From Buddleja alternifolia (lineage: Eukaryota > Streptophyta > Magnoliopsida > Lamiales > Scrophulariaceae): 64,000 nucleotides of DNA. Below the pieces are notes generated by a model that had not been told where the DNA came from, made no database searches, and worked only from the letters and a program-made list of their open reading frames with translations. The stretch spans positions 19,597,104 through 19,661,103 of the forward strand of contig CM033402.1 in the NCBI GenBank assembly GCA_019426215.1, given 5' to 3'. This document shows, piece after piece, positions 11,112-22,519 of the stretch. The stretch's first letter is position 1. The number at the start of each line of letters is the position of its first letter. Made by a program: the position numbers and the translations under genes.

Positions 11112-11668
11112 TGATGTGTGTGGGTTTCACACCAATAAGAATATGTAATATATGATATGAAAATATGATATAAAGCACGAGATTAAATGTAAAGAACAAG
11201 AGATTTACGTGGTTCAGTCTAATGAAAACCTACGTCCATGGGTGTAAAGTGGTTGCTTGCTTTATTCATCCTCATAGGGGGTATTTATACAAGTAATTGA
11301 TGGGTAGGCTAAAATGGTAAGTCAACTATGCCTAAAATACATAGGGTAATAAGAATAAATCTTGATCCCTTCAGTATGGTCGAGATCTAATTATATATAT
11401 ATATATATGGTTAAAGTAAAGGTAATCTGCTGGCTTGACCTCCGCAGGTCCGTATATGGAAAGTATTTAGATTGATTGATTCTTGTCTCCAGGCTGGCCT
11501 TATATAGAATGCTTTACCTGTACAGGTCAGGGCCGACCGAACCTCCAGCTGAACATATTTGAATATAATGTCTTCTAGAGGGATCTGCGCCCATGATGCC
11601 ATTGGGCTTAGGCCTATAAAGTATTTATTTAGTTAGCTTGGCTTAACGATTATTTTCCACTCACATCG
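11112..11668 (-). repeat. 5' LTR of the LARD-like element
   Basis: 557 bases matching 6269-6832. Its terminal CA on the plus-strand right end reads CG, a single change. Confidence 0.9.
11499..11507 (-). promoter_or_regulatory. TATA box in the LARD-like 5' LTR
   Basis: Minus strand CTATATAAGG in the 5' LTR, also present in the 3' LTR (6663-6671). A probable promoter core; the start site was not determined. Confidence 0.55.
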
Positions 11669-11673
11669 GGCTC

Positions 11674-12006
11674 CTTAAAGTGAGCCCCATCAAAATTGAT
11701 TTTCACATACCCCCTTACCGGAGTCGACCAGTTCATAAGTGTAGTATCAATAATTTGTAATCTCGAGTCTCCTTCGACTCACGAAAGGCTAGGTGAAAAG
11801 AAAGAATCCTCGAAATCAAAGAATCAATAGGATCATTGTTGTTCTCCGTTATCTTTTGATTTCTATGATACCAAAGGAACCAAATTATCGTTAAGAATAA
11901 CCCATATTGATCTGAATCTAGCTTTTCATGACAATGGCGTATCCAAATTTCAATCAAATTTCCATAAGAGCCCAAATCTGCCGTGCAAAGGGACAAATCA
12001 GTAATG
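11674..12006 (-). pseudogene. LINE piece: end of the zinc-finger region and start of RNase H
   Basis: The minus strand carries the motif VKINFDGAHF near 11675-11705, the first catalytic-Asp strand of the RNase H domain at the end of plant LINE ORF2. Upstream is a degenerate stretch (ORF 11733-11996) including WFLWYHRNQ, as expected between the zinc-binding region and RNase H. Frameshifts and stops are present. The right neighbour in the original LINE is at 56288 and the left neighbour at 6263. Confidence 0.75.
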
Positions 12007-12011
12007 TGTGT

Positions 12012-12537
12012 TGATAGGTTATAAATTCACATGTTTTAGAGCCTCATATTCATGTTATTTACATTGGTTTATGCATGATTTATAACACATATGCTTTTAA
12101 TTTGTATGCTTAATGAGTAAAATTGGAAAATCATTGCAATTGAGAAAAACTGGACGGAAATACTGAGTCTCAGAATATTTAGAGTCCGAATTTGAAGAAG
12201 TGTTCTTCTACAAAGTTGTAGAAATCTGTCTTGGCTTCATGTGAGAACTTGAATCACCCAAATCGGATATATGTAGAAGATGTTTTGAAGAAAACAAGAT
12301 CTCTACACAGACAAAAAAAGTTACTGTTTCCAGCATTCGAATGTTAGAAGTTAAGCGTTCGAACGTGGGTTAACGGACGTTTGGACGTGCTGAAGGCGAG
12401 AAAAATCAGATTTTAAGTGAAAATTATGCACAGACATGAGGAGTGGTTTACGCACGAACGCTAGGACCTCCAACGTTGAAACGTGGGCGTCGGGAGTAGC
12501 AGTTTTGGAAATTTCCAATTCTAATTCAAAGAGGTTT
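12012..12537 (+). repeat. Athila-like 5' LTR, first part
   Basis: Matches 41301-41818. Contains the motif family GTTCGAACGT (for example near 12355). Interrupted at GGTTT (12533-12537) by the Sirevirus-type element; the partner LTR shows the uninterrupted site. Confidence 0.85.
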
Positions 12538-14082
12538 TGTTGGTCCCAAGTGGCATACGAAAGGGTCTAGAAGGGGGGGGGGGTTGAATAGACCCTGAAG
12601 TCTTTTTCGACTCCAAAAAGGTTTCGTATTAAAAAGGTTTTGGACGCTTGAAATGTGAACGCTTGACTGAGCGTTTACTTAGAAATATAGACGCTTAGGT
12701 TAAGCGTCTGATGAAGACTATTTTTAGAGAGTTAACTTAGACTTCAAGATTTGAATACTTTAACCGAGTGGGTTTAAGCGTTCAGTTGTTTAATCAGTGT
12801 TAGCACAGCGGAATGATTTTTCTAGTCTTCTTTTGAAAGCTTTAGCGTCACCAGAAGTTTCTTAGTTGCTTGGCGTTTGATTGTATTTTACTTAATCAAT
12901 TTATGCAATGATATGATATGAAAGAATTGACTGAAAAGTAAATAACACAATATTTGTAAGGTTCGTTGGGTGATGTAATCCCAACTACGTCCTTCTTCTC
13001 CTTGAACACTTGGAGGCAATCCACTAAAGTGATTCTCAAATAATCACACAGAATCTTCTACACAATAGGGAAAGATAGATGTCGATGACTTGAGCTCCTT
13101 GATCACACAGATTTCTGCTCCAAATCACTTCAATCTCCTTGCTTCTTTCACCCAGAAATGATGCAAGTATCCAACTTCGACTTCACACAGATCGCGAGGC
13201 TTGGATGGGTTTTTCTAAAACGGTTTGTTTGATTTTGATGAAGTTCAAACAACTTGGAAATATCTCAGTAGGAAAGTGGTTTCTTCGAAAAGAATGTTTG
13301 AGATATTTGTTGACTGTCTCAGGATTGAAGAAAAGCAGAGGAAATGTTTTCTTGAATATTCTGGCTTTTCTGAGAGTTTAAGGAATGAGACTTCAATGCA
13401 ACAGCAATTGGACTTGAAGATTAATTGTTCTCTCTGTTTGGCTTGTTGTTGAAGTCCTATTTATAGGCATTCTTGGAGAAAGTGTCCGTTTGACACATGC
13501 ACAGGCGCGTGTCTCTCACTTCCACGAGTGAACAACATTTGTCCTTTTTCCTGAAAATCTGCTGCACAAAAGTTGGTGCTGCAGTCTGAGATAGTTGACA
13601 GTCCAATAGGGTGGCTTCTCCGTACGTCTGAAAGTGCTTATCACATTTAATGCTCTTATCAGCATTTAATGCATTTGAATTAAATACCCGTTGGTACTTA
13701 ATGCTTTGAGAATATTTGCATTAAACTCCTTCTGGACTTAGAAATAAATTCAGGTGAAATTACTTCTGTCCCATTAGGAAACGCTTGATGTAGCTGGTCA
13801 ATTGGACGCTTGGAGACTTTTATATCTTCTTTCAGAAATCAGGCGCTTGAGTCTTCGAACTTTACTACTGATAAACTCACTCAGAAATTATCAGACGCTC
13901 AGCCTAAGACTACTTAGCCTAACAATCTAAAGTAAAATAAAACAAAGCCTAATAGGCCTATTACAAAACTAACGCTTCAAAACTTATACAAATTTTCTAC
14001 TAAAATCAAACTTACATATTTTGGGGTCTAACACAAAGTCCTAATTGTCATCATCAAAACATCTAACATGAAATTCCTAACA
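12538..14082 (-). repeat. 3' LTR of the Sirevirus-type element
   Basis: 1545 bases, about 98.7% identical by eye to 24838-26380. Contains many copies of the word ACGCTT/AAGCGT and an 11-G run at 12573-12583. The ORFs at 13139-13452 are LTR sequence, not genes. Confidence 0.95.
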
Positions 14083-14097
14083 ATTTCCCCTTTTTTT
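14083..14097 (-). promoter_or_regulatory. Polypurine tract
   Basis: Minus strand AAAAAAAGGGGAAAT abuts the LTR start TGTTAGG, as expected for plus-strand priming. Confidence 0.9.
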
Positions 14098-14315
14098 ATG
14101 ATGGCAATACTTACTCTTTTATAGTTCAAGAGTTAGACAGCCAAAAGTAAAAGTTAGCTTGATTAGATAATGTTAGTTAAAGTTAGTTACGCTTCAACGA
14201 GATGTTTCAGCTGAAAAAATGCATTTTATATATATCGAGAATTACAGGCATTTTTACAACTGAACAAGTGAAGAAATAAGAGACAAGAATATAGATAATG
14301 TAAAATCAGAAAGCT

Positions 14316-17300
14316 TTAATGTCTTGGTCTGACTCTGTATCGCTTGGGCATTTCAGCTCGGATAACTTCAGTCAGATTGTCTTCCAAGGTCATCATTGCT
14401 TCATGATCTTTGTTGATTATGAGCTTGTTTTCTTTTTGTTGTCTTTTCTTGAAGGCAGTAAAATGATTGTCCCAATCAGTTAGGTCAATACCAATATATC
14501 TTAGGCAGATTCGAAAAGCTTGGATAAAGTCAGTCATCTTCCTCTCTTCAGCTAAGATTCTTGGATCTGTAGGCTCTGGAATGGACGTTCTTTGAAGAGG
14601 GATGTCAAACTGTTCAAGCAGTGCTCTTGTAGGTATTGGTAGATTTGGATATAACGCTCTAGGAGGATCCCTTAGCGTACTACTAGGCGCTCCAGATGTA
14701 CTTTGAGCAGTTATCGAAGACGGAAGACTAAGCGCAGAAGTAGAAGTAAGCACTTGACGCTTAGGAGACGGAGGCTCTTCAGCTCTTGAACTAGACGCTT
14801 TCCTCTTTTCTCCTTTCCTCTTCTTTCCCCCTTATTGCCATCATCAGACTTTAAGAAATGATCTGTGAGTAAACTGACCTGATGAGCAATCTGAGACATA
14901 GAATCTGTGATGTCATCTAGACGCTTGTCGAAGCGTTCCTGCAGAGCGAGAAGCTTGGCGCTGGTAGCATCATTTAGATAGGTCTCAAGGGTTTCAAGGC
15001 GCTTCTCAAGCTCTTCTTTCATGGCAAGTTGGGTTGCTTGAGTGGCACAACAGCCGCTTGAGCTGAACTACGCATATGAGCAATTTGGGCGCTCATTACG
15101 CGAGTTTCAAGCTTTGCCAGATCGTCTTTAATCCAATGGAGAGATTCTTCGTTCTGAGTAGCGTGGGCGCTAATATTCTGCAAGACGGATTTGAGCAAAG
15201 GACCAAAAGATTGACTCTCATCTGAAGGAACCGCTTGAGGAGCCGGTCGTTTGAACCTTGGTGAGTGTTTGAGAGAGTCAAAAGAAACTTGATGGGCTGG
15301 ATCAAAAACAGTACCTCGAATGTCAAGAGATAGATCCTCATCACCATCAACATTAACAGATTCAGAAGCGTTAGGAATATCCTCTGGTAGAGACGCTTGA
15401 ACGAGTTCTTCAGCAGACGCTGTAATACTTGTAACTGCAGACTTGAACGCTTCAGCTGATTTATCAGGCGCTTCCTCAAGCGTTGACTCTGGTTGACGAA
15501 AGTCATCGAATTGGAAGTTCCAGTGTGCTAGATCGGCATAAGAAGTGGATGCAGAGTCCAAGAGTTCAGTGAGTCTGGTTCGGGAAATACAAGTACCGGA
15601 GATGTATGTTTGAAGGGGACTGTCAATAGCCCTGATGTGCATTGGACCAATGATATCAAGCACATGATTTGGGAAGACTTTGGACGGCGCTTGAGCGATG
15701 GAGAAGAGTGAATCTGGACAGTATTGTCTGGAAAATCCAATCAAGCAGTCAGAGGGAAGAGACGTAGGATGCCGATGTACAGGTACACAATTAGCATAGT
15801 ACTTTTCAAGATATGGATAAAGTGCTTGAGCCAGCTCTTGATTCCTTTCAAGCATGGAGAGGACGAACTCATAGTGATCAAGTACCTCGTTGCGGATTGA
15901 AGGGAGCAGTGGATATCCTTTGAATGGACTGATTACTGAGCCGTTCCAAGATCTAAGATTGGCAGTGAAGATCTTATCGAATAGAGAGACAGGAGTCAAA
16001 ATCTTCACCATCAGATTGAAGTTTTCTTCACAGTGGCTTGGGGCAAAATTCAAGCACAATACACCAGATGTACCACTGGAAGAGGTTTGAGCGTTGAACA
16101 GAAGAGAAGTGGTGGAAAATCTGCGAAGCTCTTGACGCAGACACTGTTAGATTTGATGTCTAACAATTGGGAGCTTGAGAATAGGTCCGACTCTCTGTTG
16201 ACGCTGCTTGAGGCAATACTTGGCGAACTGACGCTTCTTATCATGCATGCCTATGCCGAAAAGATGGGGAGCTTGGACTAGCTCTGAGAAGGTATATTTG
16301 TGTCCCACATACGCTTCAACCCAGTTAACTTCATTTATGCAGAAGTTTGTGCCAGCAGTCACCATAGCGCGAATGCCTTCAAGATGAATATCTTTGATAG
16401 CTTCAAAACGATATCTATCATGCTGATAGTTAGCATTCCAGACGCTGTCAAAATAGGCATCAGCTTCAGTCTGAAGCAAGTCTGTCAACGATTCGAGACG
16501 CTCACCGGCATGAGTAGCCTTATTCTTCCACAGACGAAGTGGACGGACTGATGCAAGATTTTCAGGGCTATGAGCAGTCTGAGGGAAATGTGTGTAGCCT
16601 TCTCTGTTCAAGACTGACTCTGAAGGATTGAGAAAGCTAGGACGCAGAGGCTCATATATACGAATGCTGTAATCCCTTAGGGCGAACCCGGTTGGCTTGC
16701 TGTACTCATAATCCAGATAGTATGCTAAGTCCATGTCACATCTAGGAGTTCGGCCTCCTTGTCTGCCTTGTATGATGACTTTGATTTGACTGTCAAAATC
16801 AATCAGCCGAGCAACATCATTCTCTGCAGCAATATATCTTTCTTCGTTGTATCCTGCAGGAATGAAATCTTCTTTGAGCACTGGGGGCATATAATTGATT
16901 GAATGATCAATCGTCGTCAGCGGGTCGAGTTGGAAGAAGTGTCTAGGCGCTGGAACGTCTTCAGCATCGCTCTGACCTTCTGAGCGTGCCTCTGTTATAG
17001 CCTGAACAGGAGATGAAGTCTGAACCTCTGTAGCAGCAGGTTCCTCAGCTTCAATTGTAGCAACTTCTGCGGCAACATCTTTAGCGATAGTAATGACTTC
17101 GGTCAAGTAAACATCCAGGATGATATCAGTTGACGCTTCAGCAGCAGCTGGAACTATAGCTGAAAGAGAGGAACTATCCTCTATAAGAGCAGGATCTTCT
17201 ACAGATGTAGGAAAAGAGATGCTGTGGGAAGAAATAAACTTACCCTGAGAACTTGTCTCAATAGCAATACTTTGAGCGCTTGGCTCAACAGTAACTTGAG

Positions 17301-18441
17301 CGCTTGACTCATCAGTCTCAGGCTCTTCAGGAACTGGAGCAGCTCGACGCTTGCTAGTCCTGGAACACTTGAAGATTTTTTTCACGTTGACTCCTTCAAC
17401 GAGTTTAGGCGGTGGAGCGGGAGGATCAGCAGCTGGTTCTTCAAAGTCTATTTGTTTAATGATCCCTTCCAGCTTCCGTCTTTTGAGAGGTAACTTGTCC
17501 TCTGCATCCTCATCGGTTTCCTCATCAACCTTTTGAGAGGAGGCGGTAAATTTAACTTTATGTTTTCTGGGAGCCTTTTTCCTGGCTGCAGCCGGACGCT
17601 TCACAGCTTCTTCTGGCACTGGACGCTCTGCTTCTTTATCGGACGCTTGACGTACTTCCAGACGCTCAGATAGTGGTTTGGCAGCACCACCAATTTTGGG
17701 AGGATTGAAGAGATTGTTCAAAATCCTTTTTCCTGGCAACTTAGTCTTATTCAACGGAAGACCAGAAGAATATACACACTGTGATTTGTATAAAAGGTCA
17801 CTCAGGACAAGCCCATACGGTTTATTCGAGCCGCTTAAACAGTCCCAAAATCTTCCAAAAACGTACTCACTCTAGTTGATTTTGATGTTCAAGAGTATGG
17901 CAGTCATCATCTGGAATTGTACTGGGTTCACCTTATCAAAGGTTCCCACTCTGCATTCTATGATCTTGCTGCAGAAATCAGCCAATAGCCGATATTTGGA
18001 CACCAGGTCTTTCTTTTCGAAATATTGAGTGTAGGGTACATCGTTGTACGCACTCATGGTTGTCCATGCTTCCTTGATCTGTTTTAAGGTAATAGAATCC
18101 AGTGCCTCACCCTCATTTGGGAGTTTGAAGTTCTCGGCAATGGAGGCAGCAGTCAGAGTGAATTCCTTGGGAGACTCCTTCGAGGATAGAGGAATTAGAC
18201 AAGAAATAGACTTCTTGTCTTCTGAAAGTTTGGCAGTCCTCCAGAAGGTATCCACTTCAGTTGGAAACAGATACGAGTATTGAGTCAAGCATGACTTGAG
18301 CCCAGCTTTGACGACCATATCCATCATATCTGTTAGATTGATCTGAGGTTGCTCATACAAAAATTTCCAGTCGACAACAAAGCCTTCAGTAACCTTGATG
18401 GTAGCTTCGGCAGAAGTAGACGAGGATTTCTTTGGTGCCAT
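14316..18441 (-). pseudogene. Post-pol (envelope-like) ORF of the Sirevirus-type element, broken
   Basis: About 1,375 codons from ATG at 18441 (MAPKKSSS), in pol orientation, 0.8 kb after the pol stop. One frame covers 18441 to 15019, broken only by TAG at 17874-17872 and TAA at 16149-16147. Frameshifts near 15040 and in the G-run at 14827-14831 move it to two further frames. Order: a conserved-looking domain (about 1-190, with YLFPTEVDTFWRTA); a lysine/alanine/glutamate-rich low-complexity part with basic clusters such as KRRK; a globular region from about residue 505; a coiled coil (about 1140-1200); a second basic, nuclear-signal-like cluster; and a tail of about 70 residues holding IGIDLTDW. 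I see no signal peptide or convincing membrane segment, so an envelope role is not supported. The N-terminal domain reminds me of the plant family catalogued as putative plant transposon protein; this is unverified. The role is unknown. Confidence 0.75.
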
Positions 18442-19266
18442 TTTTAGTGAAAGAGATGAACTGAGATTTGCTTTTGCTTTTGAGAGAGAGAAAGTAAATT
18501 TGCAGAGATTTTTGAGTATGAGTAAATGAATTTTCTGCAAATTGTGTTTTAAATGACAGAGGTTAATTTTTGAAACTTGTGTTCTCTTATCTCTGTAGGA
18601 TTGACACACGTGTAAAGAGTTTTAATCTCAGCCATGAATTCATTAACCGCGGACGCGATTTTTATGTAATAGAGAGAAGTTACATTTGGTAATTCTCATA
18701 TAAAGATTTGACATCTGAGTTAAAGTTTAAAAAAAAATGTTTGGCATTTTCAGAGTGTAACGCACGCGCCCGTTTGTACACTGACACGTACACAAACACG
18801 TGCTATCTCTGAACCGTCATTTTGAAAAGGTTTTTAATTACCTGCCTGTTTGATGTGATACAAGTGTGTGGATAGAGTACACAATAGACTGTTGAGTCTA
18901 TCCACTACTTCAAGGAGTATGTAAAAAGTTTTATGCATGAATTTTTTTTTTAAATCATTTTTATATTAAGTGTTGAATGGAATAGTTTCAACGCTTAATA
19001 ACACTTATTGGAGACAATATGGATGCTTAAAGCTAAATTCCTTTTATGGTTCAGCGTCCAACATATTGCACAAAAGAATACTGAGCGTTGATGATCATGC
19101 ATCTGAAAGTTTTTGATCATTGACGCTTAGTTATGTTCAAGTATAGTTTTAAGGTTCCCCTTAAATTTGATAACTTGTACCATTTGTTTTGCAAAGAAAA
19201 CTTTTAGACATAAACCAAGTGGATTATCCCTAAATTGTATGTCTAATAAAGTATGATGTTTGATGA
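18442..19266 (-). other. Non-coding spacer between pol and the post-pol ORF
   Basis: AT-rich, no ORF. A spliced or separately started message for the post-pol ORF could originate here, but no promoter or splice site stands out. Confidence 0.6.
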
Positions 19267-22200
19267 TTAGGCGTTTAAATCAATCATACCTAGTTCACTT
19301 CTCAAAGTGAGAAAGCGTTGTTCGTTGAGCGCTTTGGTGAAGATATCTGCCAATTGTTTGTCAGTTCCAATAAAATGCATGGAGATATCTTTCTTTTGAA
19401 CATGGTCACGAAGGAAATGGTATCTAATGTCAATGTGTTTGGTTCTTGAATGAAGAACATGGTTTTGAGTCATGGCTAGAGCGCTTTGGTTATCACAAAG
19501 AATGGGGGTTGGACCTAGGATTGTTCCATAATCTCTAAGTTGTTGCCTCATCCATAAAACTTGTGCACAACAACTTCCTGCAGCTACATACTCAGCTTTG
19601 GCTGTGGAGGTAGCTATGGATTGTTGTTTCTTGCTATGCCATGAAACTAACCTATCACCTAAAAATTGACAAGTACCACTAGTACTTTTACGATCTATTT
19701 TGCAATCTGCAAAATCTGCATCTGAGTAACCGATTAGTTCAAAAGTAGAATCCCTAGGATACCATAAGCCCACATTTTGTGTGCCTTTTAGGAATTTAAA
19801 GATTTTCTTGGCAGCAATTAAGTGTGACTCTTTAGGATCAGCTTGAAATCGTGCACACATGCATACCGAAAACATGATATCAGGTCTACTTGCAGTAAGA
19901 TAAAGAAGTGATCCAATGATACCTCTATAATTAGTGATATCAACTTTCTTTCCATTTTCATCTTTATCTAACTTAAGCGTTTGGCTCATTGGAATTTTTG
20001 AATATGATGTATTTTCCATACCAAATTTCTTAATCATGTCTCTCGTATATTTAGCTTGGTTAATAAATATTCCATTAGGGAGTTGTTTAACTTGTAATCC
20101 CAAGAAGAAAGTTAACTCACCCATCATGCTCATTTCAAATTGTTTTTGCATCATTTTCGAAAATTTCTCACACAGACGCTTGTTAGTAGAGCCAAATATG
20201 ATATCATCAACATAAATTTGGACTAAGAGAATATCTTCGTTATTGGTAATTTTGAATAACGTTGTATCAACGCTGCCTTTTGAAAAGCCTTTACCAATAA
20301 GAAAGATAGAAAGAGTGTCATACCATGCTCGGGGTGCTTGTTTAAGCCCATAAAGTGCTTTGTCTAGCTTGTACACCATACCCTTACCATGGTAGTTGAA
20401 GAATACCGGTGGTTGCTCACATATACTTCTTCTTGGAGTTTACCATTCAGGAAGGCACTCTTCACGTCCATTTGATATACTGTACACTTGTTAAACGCTG
20501 CATACGCTAGAAACATGCGGATTGCTTCAAGGCGGGCGACAGGAGCGTATGTCTCATCAAAGTCAATGCCCTCTTCTTGGCAATATCCTTGAGCTACGAG
20601 TCTGGCCTTGTTTCTTATTACAATGCCATTCTCATCCATCTTGTTTCTATAAACCCATCTAGTTCCAATGACTCCTTGGTGAGTTGGTCTTGATACTAGT
20701 GTCCAAACCTTACTACGCTCAAATTGATTAAGTTCTTCTTGCATGGCTTCAATCCAACTTGGATCACTTAGCGCTTCATCCACTTTCTTAGGTTCCATCT
20801 GAGATAAAAAACTTGCGAACATAGCCTCATTGAATGTAGCGGCTCTCGTTCTAACAGGCGCTCCAATATCTCCAATAATTTGCTCTGGTGGATGATCTCG
20901 CAGCCATAGTCTATCTGGTTGGAAGGGGTTAAGAGATTGAACAGGCGCTTGGGGATCAGACGCTTGACTACCTTCTTGCGTAGGCGCTTCAAATTCACAA
21001 TTCCTTGTTTGCTCTTGATGTTCACTCTCTTCATGATCATCAGCATTTCTTATATGATAATCCAGAGTAATCTCACGAGTAATCTTAGGAGGTGGCACTG
21101 AGATCTCATCATCATCGTCAGTATCTTCATCAATAGTAATTTTAGACGCTTGATGACAAAGGTCTTCAACTCCTACATCATTTATATGAACCTTACTCGG
21201 TTCTTGGTTAGCATCATCAAAAACAACATGAATAGATTCCTCAACCTTCAATTTGCCCTTGTTTAGGATGCAAAAATTGTTCCCATTCTTGGCGTAGCCT
21301 AGAAAGATTCCCTCATCCGCTTTAGGATCAAATGTCTTTAGGCTTTGGGATCCATTATTATGAATAAAGCACTTAGAACCAAAGACGTGAAAATATGAGA
21401 CATCTGGCTTACGTCCCTTCCATAGTTCATATGGAGTTTTTCCATGTTGTTTGTTGATCATGCAGCGATTTTGAGTGTAACACACAGTGTGATCACTTCG
21501 GCCCAAAACCTAGGAGCAAGCTTGGATTCTGCTAACATTGTCCTGGCGGCTTCCTTAAGCGTTCGGTTCCGGCGCTCAGCAACACCATTTTGTTGGGGAG
21601 TTCTGGGAGCTGAATACTCATGATGTATTCCATTTTCTGCACAAAACTTCTTAACAATCTTGTTAGAAAACTCAGTACCGTGATCACTTCTTATTCTTGC
21701 AACTTTAAGATCTTTCAATGTTTGAAGTTGTCGAATAAGCGTTGTTAACTTGTCACATGTTTCATCTTTGGATGACAGAAATTCCACCCAAGTAAATCGA
21801 GAGAAATCATCTACTATCACCAAAGTATACTTTTTACCGCTTACATTGGTTGTTTGAACAGGTCCAAACAGATCCATGTGAAGTAGTTCAAGTATTCTCG
21901 AGGTAGATAGATGAGGTTTTCTCTTGAACGATGACTTAACTTTTTTACCCATTTGACAAGCGTTACAAAGGCGATCCTTGTGAAATGGTCCGTTTGGTAA
22001 TCCCTCTACAAGATTTTGACTTATAAGCTGAGAGATTGTTTTAAAGTTGAGGTGGTTCATTTTTCTATGCCATAACCAACCCTTTTTAGATTCATTTTTA
22101 GCAACAAAGCATGTTGGGTTGTTATCAAGTGTTGAACACCAATCTACCAAATATACGTTATTAGTTCTTTTTCCTTTCAATTTAGTAGACTTAGTCTTAG

Positions 22201-22504
22201 CGTCGTTTATATAGCAGCAGTCACTTGAGAATATGACTTCAAAGCCTTTATCACAGAATTGACTTATGCTTAATAAATTGTGCTTCAGACCCTCAACAAA
22301 ATAAACATCACTTATCATGATGTTCCCCCTATGCACAGTACCTATACCTTTGGTTTTACCTTTGGAGTTGTCACCAAATACAACCTGAGGACCATTGGCA
22401 GCTCGATAGTTGATCAGAAGATCCTTGGAACCAGTCATGTGCCTTGACAATCCACTATCGAAGTACCAAACAGATGTATCGACTCTAGCTCTAGGTACCT
22501 GCAC
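19267..22504 (-). pseudogene. pol: pol: protease, integrase, reverse transcriptase, RNase H (frameshifted)
   Basis: About 1,079 codons in Copia order. Protease near the start (WYFDSGLSRHMTG; the usual Cys after DSG is Leu). Pre-integrase zinc site (LWHRKMNHLN ... CNACQMGK). Integrase core with HMDLFGP, RSDHGTEF and NGVAERRNRTL supplying D, D and E. RT with [31 protein letters not shown] and catalytic YVDDIIFG. RNase H with YSDADFAD, STAKAEYVAA and HIDIRYHFLRDHV, ending at 19267. Two frameshifts break it, near 21490 (after integrase E) and near 20385 (in RT, apparently one base lost). It would copy the RNA into DNA and insert it; this copy cannot. It is in frame with gag, separated by two stops (22522-22520 and 22507-22505). 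Confidence 0.9.
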
Positions 22505-22519
22505 TCAAGAAGGGAAGTT

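Larger units (their letters stand above)
6269..11668 (-). mobile_element. Non-autonomous (LARD-like) LTR element with an internal minisatellite
   Basis: Two about 560-base LTRs (TGATGTG...CACATCA; the right copy's last base is changed) flank 4.3 kb without gag or pol. The target duplication GGCTC is at 6264-6268 and 11669-11673 and interrupts the LINE RNase H domain. A purine-rich tract beside the left LTR and a TATA box on the minus strand set the orientation. Beside the right LTR the minus strand reads TTGGTGATGTTTGTGGG, which is not a tRNA-Met binding site I recognise. It would need enzymes from another element to move. Confidence 0.85.

Noticed and set aside
12007..12012. Athila-like LTR starting at TGTTGATAGG (12009)
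   Set aside because: The related LTR with an exact TAATT duplication starts TGATAAG. Using TGATAGG gives TGTGT/TATGT with one mismatch, while the longer start gives no duplication.
15096..15506. ORF of 136 codons inside the post-pol region
   Set aside because: It is an out-of-frame shadow of the post-pol ORF on the same strand.
14316..18441. Post-pol ORF as a true membrane envelope gene
   Set aside because: No signal peptide or convincing membrane segment can be seen in any of its frames, so only the positional label envelope-like is used.
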